DNA of 64,000 nt from Jiulongibacter sp024742395 (GCA_965249455.1 OZ252236.1:3658001-3722000), one strand, 5' to 3'; positions 53,477 to 61,940 are shown, numbered from the stretch's first letter. Numbers and translations: made by a program. Notes: generated from the letters alone by a model not told the origin.

Positions 53477-53884
53477 TTATTCCTCTGCCTTTTCTAAAAT
53501 TATATCAAAAGCTTCTTTAGGAGTGGGCTGAACAGATAAGCGTGAAATCCTAACCAAAGCAATATCAGATAAACGCTCATCTTCCTTGATTTCTTGTAAG
53601 GAAACCGATTTTGCAAACTTCTTCACCGGTACCAAATCTACCACCACCCATCTGTCGTCTTCAGTTGTTGGATCTGGATAATGTTCTTTAACTACTTTAG
53701 CCAATCCTACCACTGCTTTTTCAGCTCCTGAATGATAAAAAAGAACAAGATCGTCTGTTTTCATCTCCATCATATGTTTTCTGGCAGCGTAGTTTCTAAC
53801 ACCGTCCCAATGGTCTCTTCCTAATTTCACGAAATCATCCCATGAATAAGTTTCAGGTTCAGATTTTACAAGCCAATGATTCAT
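53477..53884 (-). CDS. EVE-domain protein
   Basis: This 135-residue protein is one EVE domain, a fold of the PUA superfamily that in some members binds modified DNA or RNA bases. It starts HWLVKSEPETYSWDDFVKLGRDHWDGVRNYAARKHM and ends SDIALVRISRLSVQPTPKEAFDIIL; both are highly typical. It is a stand-alone housekeeping form, close to nth, which suits a nucleic-acid role. Confidence 0.9.
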   Translation of the reverse strand: MNHWLVKSEPETYSWDDFVKLGRDHWDGVRNYAARKHMMEMKTDDLVLFYHSGAEKAVVGLAKVVKEHYPDPTTEDDRWVVVDLVPVKKFAKSVSLQEIKEDERLSDIALVRISRLSVQPTPKEAFDIILEKAEE

Positions 53885-53910
53885 AGTCGTTTATAAATTA
53901 TTTTAAACAT

Positions 53911-54393
53911 TTAATCATTATCAATAATTACCAGCTCATCACCCAAATTCACCAAACCATCTTCTATTACTCTGGCAGTGATACCGCCATGCCCCCTCAT
54001 TGCGTTATATCCACCCATTCCAAGATTCTTTTCCATACGGGTACATTGATGACAAAGGCCGGTATACTCCAATATAGCTGTCCCTAAACGGAATTTAAAA
54101 TCTTTAAGTCCCAGTAAATTCAATCCGGATACTACGATATTTCTTCTTAATAAGGATGGATCTATAGTCTCAATTCCCAGTATTTTCTCAACAACCTCAA
54201 TATGCTCTTTTTGAATTAAAGTAACCTGTCGCTTTTTATTGGTTCCTCTGTAATGATCTCCTGTCAGACCCGACTCTACAGATATACTAATGCTATTTAG
54301 AGTACTTAAGGTTGCACCTCGTTCTTCTCTAATTCCAATCCACTCTATTCTACCCGATTTTGGGAAGTTTTTCATCAACTGCTTTAATTCCAT
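53911..54393 (-). CDS. MOSC-domain protein
   Basis: This 160-residue protein has a MOSC (molybdenum cofactor sulfurase C-terminal) domain, with VESGLTGDHYRGTNKKRQVTLIQ, LRRNIVVSGLNLLGLKDFKFRLG, a conserved cysteine in YTGLCHQCTRME and MRGHGGITARVI. It may bind a sulfur-carrier or molybdenum-related ligand. The start at 54393 overlaps nth by 44 bp; the ATG at 54375 would reduce this to 26 bp and is equally possible. Confidence 0.88.
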   Translation of the reverse strand: MELKQLMKNFPKSGRIEWIGIREERGATLSTLNSISISVESGLTGDHYRGTNKKRQVTLIQKEHIEVVEKILGIETIDPSLLRRNIVVSGLNLLGLKDFKFRLGTAILEYTGLCHQCTRMEKNLGMGGYNAMRGHGGITARVIEDGLVNLGDELVIIDND

Positions 54394-55036
54394 ACTTCTG
54401 AATTTTTGGGTAAGCCTTACACCATTGTGTTATACCACAACTCTCACATTTCGGATTTCGGGCCAAACAGGTATATCTCCCATGCAATATTAGCCAATGG
54501 TGTGCTTTGGGAATAATATCATCGGAAAAAGCTTTAACGAGCTGTTTCTCAACAGCCAGTGGAGTTGTACTTTTTACCGAAACCAATCCTAAACGATGAG
54601 AGACTCTATAAACATGAGTATCTACGGCCATAGTTGGCAAATTATGAATGACAGAAGCGATGACATTGGCGGTTTTTCTTCCTACCCCGGGCAATTTCAC
54701 CAATTCATCAATTGTTGATGGTACCACTCCTTTAAATTCATCAGTTAGCATTTGCCCCAAACCTACAAGATGTTTTGCTTTATTATTCGGGTAAGAGATA
54801 CTTCTTATTATATCAAAAACCTCTTCTTGAGTTGCTGCAGCCAGTGAAGAGGCTGTAGGAAATGCATCAAACAGATAAGGTGTAACCAAATTTACCCGCT
54901 TATCTGTACATTGTGCAGAAAGCACTACCGCCACTATTAACTCATAGGGATTTGTGTATTGTAGCTCTGTTTCAGGATTAGGTTGATGGGTTGAGAAATA
55001 CTCTATTATACCCTGATATCTTTCTTTTTGAGTCAT
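54350..55036 (-). CDS. nth: Endonuclease III
   Basis: Nth removes oxidised pyrimidines and cuts the abasic site. The 228-residue protein has the helix-hairpin-helix LPGVGRKTANV with catalytic K121, catalytic D139 (VDTHVYRVSHRLG), and the [4Fe-4S] ligands C190, C197, C200 and C206 in the usual 6-2-5 spacing. Length is normal. It is followed by the overlapping MOSC gene. Confidence 0.95.
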   Translation of the reverse strand: MTQKERYQGIIEYFSTHQPNPETELQYTNPYELIVAVVLSAQCTDKRVNLVTPYLFDAFPTASSLAAATQEEVFDIIRSISYPNNKAKHLVGLGQMLTDEFKGVVPSTIDELVKLPGVGRKTANVIASVIHNLPTMAVDTHVYRVSHRLGLVSVKSTTPLAVEKQLVKAFSDDIIPKAHHWLILHGRYTCLARNPKCESCGITQWCKAYPKIQKYGIKAVDEKLPKIG

Positions 55037-55065
55037 AGGTTAAAACTCCCGGCCATCTGGCTCTT

Positions 55066-56175
55066 TTATCTTACGTTTTTACGTCTGTTTCTTTCAAAAT
55101 CTTCTAATACAAAACCACCCAGACCATCGAGGTTAGAGTAATAGGCTCTTCCTTTATTAACCTCAGTAAAATCACGGACAAATTGTTTCAAATACGGATC
55201 TGACGCTATCATAAAGGTGGTTATAGGAATGTTCATTCTTCTGGCCTGAGCCGCAATAGTCAATGTTTTATTCACTATTTTCCTATCCAGACCGAAAGCA
55301 TTTTTATAATAATTAATTCCCTCTTTCAGACAGGTAGGCTTGCCATCTGTTATCATGAAAATTTGTTTGTTTTTCGTTTTTCTTCTTCTCAAAAGATCCA
55401 TTGCCAGTTCCAGTCCGGCGACAGTATTGGTATGGTAAGGTCCTACCTCCAGATAAGGAATGTCTTTCAATTTGATGGTCCAGGCGTCATTGCCAAAAAC
55501 GAGAATGTCAAGGGTGTCTTTTGGGTATCTGGTTTTTATCAATTCAGCCATAGCCAGTGCTACTTTCTTGGCTGGCGTTATTCGATCTTCTCCATATAAA
55601 ATCATTGAGTGGCTGATATCAATCATTAAAACTGTAGCTGTATGTAGCTTGTTTTCTGTCTCAATGACTTCTAAATCTTTCTCCGTAAGCCTAAAATCAT
55701 CTCCCAAACCACTATTAACCTGAGCATTTTTCAAACTCTCCGTCATGCTAATCTGCTCCAGACTATCCCCAAATTGGAAGGAGCGAATGTCAGAGCTTTT
55801 CTCACCCCCCTGCCCGGTGAATCTTGATTTATGATCACCTCTTCCTTTGCTTCTTTTTAATTTACCAAATATCTCGTCCAGGCTCTGTTTTCTTATACTT
55901 TGCTCTGACTTAGCAGTCATTTGCAAAGTACCCTCACCCTCTCTTTCTTCTTCTTTGATAAATCCCTTATCCTTTAAATCCTGAATAAAGTCAGCCATTG
56001 CATAAGCATCAGAAGTAAGATTATACCTTCTGTCTAGCTCATTCATATAATCTAAAGACTGGGCCACATCCCCAGCAAATATTAATAGTAACTGTTGAAA
56101 GATATTCAACAATTTTTCAAAATCAGCACCACCTTTCGTATCAGGCACAAAGTCTGTAAACCTAAAACCCTTCAT
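55066..56175 (-). CDS. VWA-domain protein
   Basis: The 369-residue protein has a helical N-terminal part (about 1-170, with a basic linker KLKRSKGRGDHKSRF) and a von Willebrand A domain from about 178. The MIDAS motif is DISHS (D186, S188, S190), followed by DTLDILVFGNDAW and MITDGKPT. No signal peptide is seen. Members are often paired with a MoxR-type AAA ATPase, which is not visible beside it here. It precedes nth by 29 bp. Confidence 0.85.
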   Translation of the reverse strand: MKGFRFTDFVPDTKGGADFEKLLNIFQQLLLIFAGDVAQSLDYMNELDRRYNLTSDAYAMADFIQDLKDKGFIKEEEREGEGTLQMTAKSEQSIRKQSLDEIFGKLKRSKGRGDHKSRFTGQGGEKSSDIRSFQFGDSLEQISMTESLKNAQVNSGLGDDFRLTEKDLEVIETENKLHTATVLMIDISHSMILYGEDRITPAKKVALAMAELIKTRYPKDTLDILVFGNDAWTIKLKDIPYLEVGPYHTNTVAGLELAMDLLRRRKTKNKQIFMITDGKPTCLKEGINYYKNAFGLDRKIVNKTLTIAAQARRMNIPITTFMIASDPYLKQFVRDFTEVNKGRAYYSNLDGLGGFVLEDFERNRRKNVR

Positions 56176-56299
56176 ATCGTTTCTGTAATTATTGCTAAGG
56201 TAGAAACAGAACTATACACTTGAAAGTTTACTCCTGAGGAAAGGAAACTTTTTAATGAGGTGTGAAAAAAGTATTTTTGGATACAACATAACCTTAGAT

Positions 56300-58042
56300 A
56301 TGAATAGTAAAGTCTACTTAATACTTACAGTAACCGTCTTCCTAATTTCACCTCATTCTAACATAGCACAGGAAAGTATCTTTGAGATAAACAATAAACT
56401 GGGAAGAGGCATTAATATGGGAAACATGTTTGAGGCTCCATCTGAAGGTGAATGGGGAAATGATTTCAGGGATGATTACTTTGAGTTAATATCAGAACTA
56501 GGCTTTGATCATGTAAGAATTCCTATACGTTGGGATGTAACAGAACGTACAAACTTAGATCCTCCCTATGATATAAAACCCGAGTTTTTTCAACGAATTA
56601 AATATGTGGTAGACAAGGCTCTGGCTGCCAATCTGATGGTCATAATCAATATGCATCATCATGAAGATATCTTTGAAAATCCGGAGGCAGTCAAACCTAG
56701 ATTTTTAAGCCAATGGGAGCAAATAGGGTCTTTTTTTAAAGCATATGATAACAAACTCTTATTTGAGGTGTTAAATGAACCACATGCTAATCTTACCCCT
56801 GAAAAATGGAATGTATTCTTTAAAGATGCCCTGAATGAAATCAGAAAGGAAAACCCTGACAGACCCGTTGTGATGGGAATTGCTGAATTTGGTGGATTAA
56901 GTGCTGTACCCAAAATTGTACTTCCAGAAGATAAGAACATAATTCTTTCAGTTCATTATTATGAGCCATTTACCTTCACTCATCAGGGAGCAGAATGGGT
57001 AGGCGGCGATGCAGATAGCTGGCTGGGGACTAAATGGACTAACAATGAATTGGAACAAAAAGAGGTAAAAAATCAATTCGGTTTTATTAAGAGTTTCGCC
57101 GCGGAAAATAATGTACCAATAAATGTGGGGGAATTTGGTGCTTATTCAAAAGCTGATTTAGAAAGCAGAGTTTTATGGACCAACTTCCTGGCCAGATGGC
57201 TTGAAGAACAGGGCTTTAGCTGGGCTTACTGGGAATGGAGTGCCGGTTTTGGTATTTTTAACCCAGCGACGAATACCCTGTTAGAGCCATTGGTTAATGC
57301 TTTATTAACCGATCCATTTCCGGCACCATCCCTTGTAAGTTCAAAAGTACTCTACGAAAGCAATTTTAGTAACTCAAATGATGGCTGGAATCTATTCGTC
57401 ACTTCTCCAGCCAGCGGTAGCCTTTCCAATTCAAAAGAAGGCCTGTCTGTAGACATTTCTAAAGCCTCTTCAGAAGGTTGGCATATTCAGCTGGTCAGAA
57501 ATAATTATGAAATACAAAAAGGTAAAAGTTATCTGGTTTCTTTTACTGGAAAGGCCTCTGAAACCAGTAGTATAACGGCCTATTTGGGCAGAGCCAGTAC
57601 TCCCTGGGATAGTTACTCAGGATATAAAGGTTTTACCATTGAAGAGTTTGAAAGTGAGTTCTTTTTCACTTTTAGCATGACAAATCCCGACGACCCCTTG
57701 GCCAGAATGGTCTTCGATATGGCAAATACAAAGGCAACAATAATGCTTACCAATATTAAAGTTGAGGAGATAATAGATTCTTCTGTGGAAGAAACTGTTT
57801 TATCTTTAACAGAGCATAACGAATTATCCATCTATCCTAATCCGACGAATGGTAACATTCAAGTAATCGATTCCGAATTCGTCTATCACGAATTTGCAGT
57901 TTTCAATACAAAAGGACAAAATCTAATGCATGGACCAATATCTCAAAACAAAATCAATATTGAGAAACTAGATCCCGGATTTTACCTTTTAAGGTTAATT
58001 AGTAAAGATGGCTCAAGATTAAAAAAGCTAATAAAACTTTAA
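56300..58042 (+). CDS. Secreted GH5 glycoside hydrolase with T9SS tail
   Basis: I start at the ATG at 56300 (MNSKVYLILTVTVFLISPHSNIAQ), giving 580 residues with a signal peptide; the upstream ATG at 56255 adds a poor leader. The GH5 barrel spans about 30-335, with acid/base E160 in FEVLNEPH and nucleophile E278 in NVGEFGAYS. A carbohydrate-binding-like beta domain covers about 345-500, and a T9SS type A domain the last 70 residues (LSIYPNPTNGNIQVI ... PGFYLLRLIS). It should cut beta-1,4-glucans or related polysaccharides outside the cell. It stands alone, divergent from the VWA gene. Confidence 0.88.
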   Translation: MNSKVYLILTVTVFLISPHSNIAQESIFEINNKLGRGINMGNMFEAPSEGEWGNDFRDDYFELISELGFDHVRIPIRWDVTERTNLDPPYDIKPEFFQRIKYVVDKALAANLMVIINMHHHEDIFENPEAVKPRFLSQWEQIGSFFKAYDNKLLFEVLNEPHANLTPEKWNVFFKDALNEIRKENPDRPVVMGIAEFGGLSAVPKIVLPEDKNIILSVHYYEPFTFTHQGAEWVGGDADSWLGTKWTNNELEQKEVKNQFGFIKSFAAENNVPINVGEFGAYSKADLESRVLWTNFLARWLEEQGFSWAYWEWSAGFGIFNPATNTLLEPLVNALLTDPFPAPSLVSSKVLYESNFSNSNDGWNLFVTSPASGSLSNSKEGLSVDISKASSEGWHIQLVRNNYEIQKGKSYLVSFTGKASETSSITAYLGRASTPWDSYSGYKGFTIEEFESEFFFTFSMTNPDDPLARMVFDMANTKATIMLTNIKVEEIIDSSVEETVLSLTEHNELSIYPNPTNGNIQVIDSEFVYHEFAVFNTKGQNLMHGPISQNKINIEKLDPGFYLLRLISKDGSRLKKLIKL

Positions 58043-58091
58043 GGGATCAAGTCGAAAACTATTTTTCTATTTGCCTTAGGTCGAGGAGAGC

Positions 58092-58418
58092 AAGATTCGG
58101 ACGGCAACGCCCAGTCTTGCGATTGATGATCACAAAATGCTTCTCAATTTCCGCAAAACAAAAAAGCCCGAAATTTCTCTCAGGCTTTTGTCGGGGTGGC
58201 AAGATTCGGACGGCGACGCCTTGTCTTGCGATTGATGATCACAAAATGCTTTTCAATTTCTGCAAAACAAAAAAGCCCGAGATTTCTCTCAGGCTTTTGT
58301 CGGGGTGGCAAGATTCGGACGGGGACGCCCAGTCTTGCGATTGATGATCACAAAATGCTTTTCAATTTCCGCAAAACAAAAAAGCCCGAGATTTCTCTCA
58401 GGCTTTTGTCGGGGTGGC
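58092..58418. repeat. Three tandem 109-bp units derived from the tRNA-Pro 3' end
   Basis: Three units with exact 109-bp period (58092-58200, 58201-58309, 58310-58418) differ by only a few bases. Each ends with TCGGGGTGGC, runs into AAGATTCGG of the next, and so carries the last 18 bases of tRNA-Pro (minus-strand CGAATCTTGCCACCCCGA) followed by the tRNA terminator hairpin and about 60 bp of spacer. The third unit runs directly into the real tRNA-Pro gene. Translations of this region are spurious. No gene lies in 58043-58408. Confidence 0.9.
58375..58407 (-). terminator. Terminator of tRNA-Pro
   Basis: AAAAGCCCGAGA pairs with TCTCAGGCTTTT around TTTC (one mismatch), and on the minus strand a T-rich tract follows. 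Copies of the hairpin recur at about 58266-58298 and 58157-58189 in the repeat units. Confidence 0.8.
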
Positions 58419-58483
58419 AAGATTCGAACTTGCGACCTTCTGCTCCCAAAGCAGACGCGATGACCGGGCTACGCTACACCCCG
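58409..58483 (-). tRNA. tRNA-Pro (UGG)
   Basis: Read on the minus strand, this 75-base gene has acceptor arms CGGGGTG and CACCCCG with discriminator A, a T-loop GTTCGAATC, and an anticodon loop CTTTGGGAG-type region with anticodon TGG. The 3' CCA is not encoded. Confidence 0.95.
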
Positions 58484-58536
58484 ATTGGTGTTTTATGTGT
58501 GTCTGAGTGGCTTTTCTGTCTCCCAAACACTCCTTG

Positions 58537-58623
58537 CGGAGGGAGCGGGATTCGAACCCGCGGTACCGTTTCCAGTACGTCAGTTTAGCAAACTGGTGGT
58601 TTCAGCCACTCACCCATCCCTCC
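58537..58623 (-). tRNA. tRNA-Ser (GCU)
   Basis: Read on the minus strand, this 87-base class II tRNA has acceptor arms GGAGGGA and TCCCTCC with discriminator G, anticodon loop TTTGCTAAA (anticodon GCT), a long variable arm with TACTGGAAACGGTA, and T-loop GTTCGAATC. It lies 53 bp upstream of tRNA-Pro on the same strand. Confidence 0.95.
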
Positions 58624-58876
58624 TTTCGTGGAAACGGAGTGCAAATATACACTGTTAGATTTTAAAATGTCAATAGCTGATTCATCTTTTTTTTAGTTTT
58701 TTCTTCCGTCATTTTTTTATCCTCCTATAAATCAGGCAATAAGGCTTAAAATATTTTTTGCTTTTTCTCACTGCCCGATACTCAACTTACAAAATATAGG
58801 TAAAGTCCTATTATTCCTTACATAAGCTTTATAAAATCTTAGAATATTATAATTTTAATATTCCGGTAATATCATG

Positions 58877-58884
58877 TAAATTTG
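58877..58884 (+). promoter_or_regulatory. -7 element of the alpha-oxoamine synthase gene
   Basis: TAAATTTG fits TAnnTTTG exactly, 62 bp before the ATG; TTTT lies about 20 bp upstream as a weak -33. The rest of the 323-bp gap (58624-58946) is AT-rich with no gene. Confidence 0.5.
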
Positions 58885-58946
58885 CAGACCCTTTATTATA
58901 GGATGATTTGACTATAAATTAATTAACTCTAAAACTCAAGAGGTTA

Positions 58947-60209
58947 ATGGTACAAGATATCTTTGACAAAGTTTCGAATAACTTAGGGCCAATTGGCTCA
59001 CATGCTCATTATTCTCATCACTACTATTCATTTCCTAAACTTACAGGCCCTCTTGGACCTTACATGGAGTTTGGTGGAAAAAGAATGTTGAACTGGTCTT
59101 TAAATAACTATTTAGGACTTGCTACTCATCCAGAAGTTCTGGAAACCGATGCTAAAGCTGCTCAGGAATATGGTCTGGCCTACCCAATGGGTGCCAGAAT
59201 GATGACAGGTAACACTGATCTTCATGAAGAATTTGAACGCCAGCTAGCAAAATTCGTTGGTAAAGAAGACGCTTTCTTATTGAATTATGGATATCAAGGC
59301 GTTATGTCGGCTGTTGAAGCTCTTGTTGACTTTAAAGATGTGGTTGTTTACGATGCCGAAAGTCATGCCTGCCTTATTGATGGCGTAAGATTACACCGTG
59401 CAAAAGGTGGAAAGACTTATACTTTCAAGCATAACGATATGGATAGCCTTGAAAAGAACCTCAAAAGAGCTACTAAAATTGCTGAAGATCAAAACGGAGG
59501 GATACTGGTTGTAACCGAAGGTGTTTTTGGTATGTCAGGGGCAGTAGGTTCTCTGGATAAAATAGCAGAATTAAAGAAAAAATACAATTTCAGACTGCTC
59601 GTAGACGACGCTCACGGTTTTGGTACTATGGGTGCTACCGGTTCTGGAGTCCCTGAGCATTTTGGCGTACAGGATGCAGTAGATATACACTTTTCAACCT
59701 TCGCTAAATCAATGGCGATGATCGGGGCCTTTGTGGCTGCAAAGAAAGAAATCATCATGTACCTAAAGTACAATATGCGTTCCCAAACTTATGCCAAGGC
59801 TTTGCCAATGCCTTTCGTCATTGGAGGAATGAAAAGATTAGAATTGATCAAGAAACATCCAGAATTGAAAGAAAATCTTTGGAAAATTGTTGACGCACTA
59901 CAAAACGGTTTCAAGGCCAGAGGCTTTGATATAGGCCAAACACAAAGCTGCGTAACACCTGTTTTCTTACATGGGGAATACGAACTGGCTACAGTTACAA
60001 ACCTGATTAGAGACATGAGGGAGAACATGAATGTTTTCTGTTCTATTATTGTATATCCGGTTGTACCTAAGGGAGTTATACTTTTAAGAATTATCCCAAC
60101 TGCCGCTCATACACTGGAAGATGTAAACTACACAATGGACTGTTTTGAGAAGGTTCAAAGCAAGCTTCAGGCAGGCGAATACGCCCCAAAAGCCAGTGTA
60201 GAAGTTTAA
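58947..60209 (+). CDS. Alpha-oxoamine synthase (serine palmitoyltransferase-like)
   Basis: The 420-residue PLP enzyme belongs to the group that joins an amino acid and an acyl-CoA/ACP (SPT, KBL, BioF, CFAT). H140 (AESHACLIDG) should stack on PLP, D220 and H223 (LLVDDAHGFGTMG) contact it, and K254 (FSTFAKSM) should form the Schiff base. WSLNNYLGLATHPEV and MGARMMTGNTDLHEEFE are typical. In Bacteroidota this kind of enzyme starts sphingolipid or, with cysteate, sulfonolipid synthesis. Threonine breakdown (KBL) is less likely with no tdh nearby. A terminator follows. Confidence 0.82.
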   Translation: MVQDIFDKVSNNLGPIGSHAHYSHHYYSFPKLTGPLGPYMEFGGKRMLNWSLNNYLGLATHPEVLETDAKAAQEYGLAYPMGARMMTGNTDLHEEFERQLAKFVGKEDAFLLNYGYQGVMSAVEALVDFKDVVVYDAESHACLIDGVRLHRAKGGKTYTFKHNDMDSLEKNLKRATKIAEDQNGGILVVTEGVFGMSGAVGSLDKIAELKKKYNFRLLVDDAHGFGTMGATGSGVPEHFGVQDAVDIHFSTFAKSMAMIGAFVAAKKEIIMYLKYNMRSQTYAKALPMPFVIGGMKRLELIKKHPELKENLWKIVDALQNGFKARGFDIGQTQSCVTPVFLHGEYELATVTNLIRDMRENMNVFCSIIVYPVVPKGVILLRIIPTAAHTLEDVNYTMDCFEKVQSKLQAGEYAPKASVEV

Positions 60210-60232
60210 AAAGTTAGAAATAGCAAAAATAG

Positions 60233-60268
60233 AAAATGCCCGTCAGAAGCTCTGAAAGGGCATTTTTT
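60233..60268 (+). terminator. Terminator of the alpha-oxoamine synthase gene
   Basis: AAAATGCCC (60233-60241) pairs with GGGCATTTT, with an inner TCAGA/TCTGA stem, then a T run to 60268. Confidence 0.88.
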
Positions 60269-60361
60269 ATGCTTTTTTTCATACTATTTTGTAGAATTAT
60301 TCAATAATTGATCTAACTTGCATTTGATAATTGATTTTAAACTATAAAACCCAGGTACACT

Positions 60362-60541
60362 ATGAACAAGTATCAAGCCCTAGCAGACCTAGTTGAAGGT
60401 CTAAAAGATGACTTCGAAAAATTCTATGACAAAAAAAACAAAGCTGCAGGCACCAGAGTAAGAAAGGGAATGCAGGATTTGGCTGTATTTGCTAAAGACA
60501 CCAGAAAAGAAGTTCAAGATATGAAAAACGAAGGGATGTAA
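60362..60541 (+). CDS. Histone H1-like protein
   Basis: A 59-residue protein starts MNKYQALADLVEGLKDDFEKF and continues YDKKNKAAGTRVRKGMQDLA and ends ..DTRKEVQDMKNEGM, with TAA at 60539-60541. The segment AAGTRVRKGMQDL is highly typical of the short histone-H1-like family of Bacteroidota. It is lysine-rich and helical, and probably binds nucleic acid; the cellular role is not settled. It has its own terminator. The frame is too short for routine 60-codon cut-offs. Confidence 0.85.
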   Translation: MNKYQALADLVEGLKDDFEKFYDKKNKAAGTRVRKGMQDLAVFAKDTRKEVQDMKNEGM

Positions 60542-60570
60542 TTCCTCCGCGAATCTAGACTAAAGAAATT

Positions 60571-60603
60571 AAAGGCTCTGAATTTTCAGAGCCTTTCTTG
60601 TTT
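60571..60603 (+). terminator. Terminator of the histone-H1-like gene
   Basis: AAAGGCTCTGAA (60571-60582) pairs with TTCAGAGCCTTT (60585-60596), then CTTGTTTT. It lies next to the stop codon of the convergent maoC-like gene. Confidence 0.82.
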
Positions 60604-61022
60604 TAGTACAATTCTGTATTTTTCAAAGTACCGGTGCCTCGAATGTGTATTTTGGTCGTCTCAGGATCATAAACCTCGGTAGCAATTTCAGCTATGTGCT
60701 TGCCCTCCTTAATATTCATAACTCTGAAAACCACTTCATATTCTTTATCTACAAACATGGGTCGTAAATACTCGGTTTCCTGTTTCAAATAAATAGATCC
60801 TGGCCCTCCAGGCTCATTCATACCTAAGAATTTGGTAAATACACTACTACTTAAATGTCCATGAATAATTGGCTTACCAAAACGGGTTGTTGCCGCATAT
60901 TCCGGATCTACGTGTATCGGGTTGTGATCCCCTGTTAAATCTGCAAAGACATTTACCTGATCTTGTGAAAAACTAAAAGTAAATTTGTATTCTGATCCAA
61001 CTGGTATTTTTTTTGACTCCAT
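60603..61022 (-). CDS. MaoC-family (R)-hydratase-like protein
   Basis: I start at the ATG at 61022 (MESKKIPVGSEYKFTFSFSQ), giving 139 residues; the longer frame to 61166 runs into the divergent kinase gene and lacks similarity. The hydratase-2 motif is intact: FADLTGDHNPIHVDPEYAATTRFGKPIIHGHL, with the catalytic D and H. It may hydrate enoyl-CoA in fatty-acid metabolism. It is divergent from the lipid-kinase-like gene with a 42-bp gap. Confidence 0.88.
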   Translation of the reverse strand: MESKKIPVGSEYKFTFSFSQDQVNVFADLTGDHNPIHVDPEYAATTRFGKPIIHGHLSSSVFTKFLGMNEPGGPGSIYLKQETEYLRPMFVDKEYEVVFRVMNIKEGKHIAEIATEVYDPETTKIHIRGTGTLKNTELY

Positions 61023-61064
61023 ATTCTCAAGTGGTTTACATTTATTTAGAACAAAATTAACCCT

Positions 61065-61940
61065 TTGCCCTTGTCTAAACAACCTATACTTTTTGTTATT
61101 AATCCCAAGGCAGGCACCTCGAATACAGGAAACACTTTTGAGAATTCTCTCAAAAAATTCTTTCATTCAGAGAAGTTTGATCCTATTCTGGAGTTTACTC
61201 AAAGAAAAGGTCATGCATCTGAGTTAGTAAAAAGTTATCTTGCTGATGGAGTTAAGGAGTTTGTGGCAGTAGGCGGTGACGGAACTATCAATGAAGTAGC
61301 AATAGAGCTCGTACACCAGGATGCCAATTTAAGTTTAGTCTCAAAAGGGTCCGGTAATGGCCTAGCACGTCATCTTGGGGTCTTTGGAACAGATGAATAT
61401 TGCCTCAAAAAAATAAGTACGGGTAAACTCAAAAGAATTGATGTTGGCGTAATTAATAAGCTTCCTTTTCTTTGCACCGCTGGTGTAGGTTTTGACGCAT
61501 ATATCGCCAAACTTTTCGATGAAGCCTCGGGTAGAGGCCTGAGAAACTACATTAAAGAAGGTTTAAAAGCTTATAGATCATATAAAGGATTAGAGCTTTC
61601 TTTTTGCGGGAAAGAAAGAATCGTTTTCAGCCTTACTTTTGGAAATGCCTCGCAATTTGGGAATAATGCTTTTATAACTCCTGAAGCCGTAATAGATGAT
61701 GGTTTGATAGACTGCTGCCTCGTCAATCCTCATCCCAAAATAAGTGCCCTAGGGATTACCAGACAGATGTTTACTAAAAGTTTACAACATTCTAGATACA
61801 CAGAATGTTTTAGGGAATCGTCCTTTGAAGTAAAAACTAAAGACAAAGCTTTAATTCATGTAGACGGTGAGCCCGTACAATTAGAGACTAATGATTTAAA
61901 AATAGATATATTAGAAAGAGCCTTAAGTGTAAGAATATGA
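61065..61940 (+). CDS. Diacylglycerol/sphingosine kinase-like protein with TTG start
   Basis: The 291-residue protein has the lipid-kinase catalytic domain: PILFVINPKAG, then VAVGGDGTINEVA (residues 67-79) and KGSGNGLARHLG. The C-terminal part has DDGLIDCCLVNP and IHVDGEPV, typical of YegS/DgkB-like proteins. No ATG exists in frame between an upstream TAG (61047-61049) and INPKAG, so translation must start at TTG 61065 (or TTG 61071 or ATT 61056). It overlaps the SUI1 gene by 4 bp. The lipid substrate is unknown. Confidence 0.85.
   Translation: MPLSKQPILFVINPKAGTSNTGNTFENSLKKFFHSEKFDPILEFTQRKGHASELVKSYLADGVKEFVAVGGDGTINEVAIELVHQDANLSLVSKGSGNGLARHLGVFGTDEYCLKKISTGKLKRIDVGVINKLPFLCTAGVGFDAYIAKLFDEASGRGLRNYIKEGLKAYRSYKGLELSFCGKERIVFSLTFGNASQFGNNAFITPEAVIDDGLIDCCLVNPHPKISALGITRQMFTKSLQHSRYTECFRESSFEVKTKDKALIHVDGEPVQLETNDLKIDILERALSVRI

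Noticed and set aside
58092..58418. CRISPR-like array
   Set aside because: The units are identical over their whole 109 bp with no variable spacers, and no cas gene is present. The repeats come from the tRNA-Pro end.
58117..58588. Open frames reading GGKIRTATP and WQDSNLRPSAPKAD
   Set aside because: They translate the repeat array and the tRNA-Pro gene. The second sequence is a well-known kind of false protein made from tRNA.
61023..61166. Longer start for the MaoC protein
   Set aside because: It overlaps the divergent lipid-kinase-like gene and adds 48 residues without similarity.
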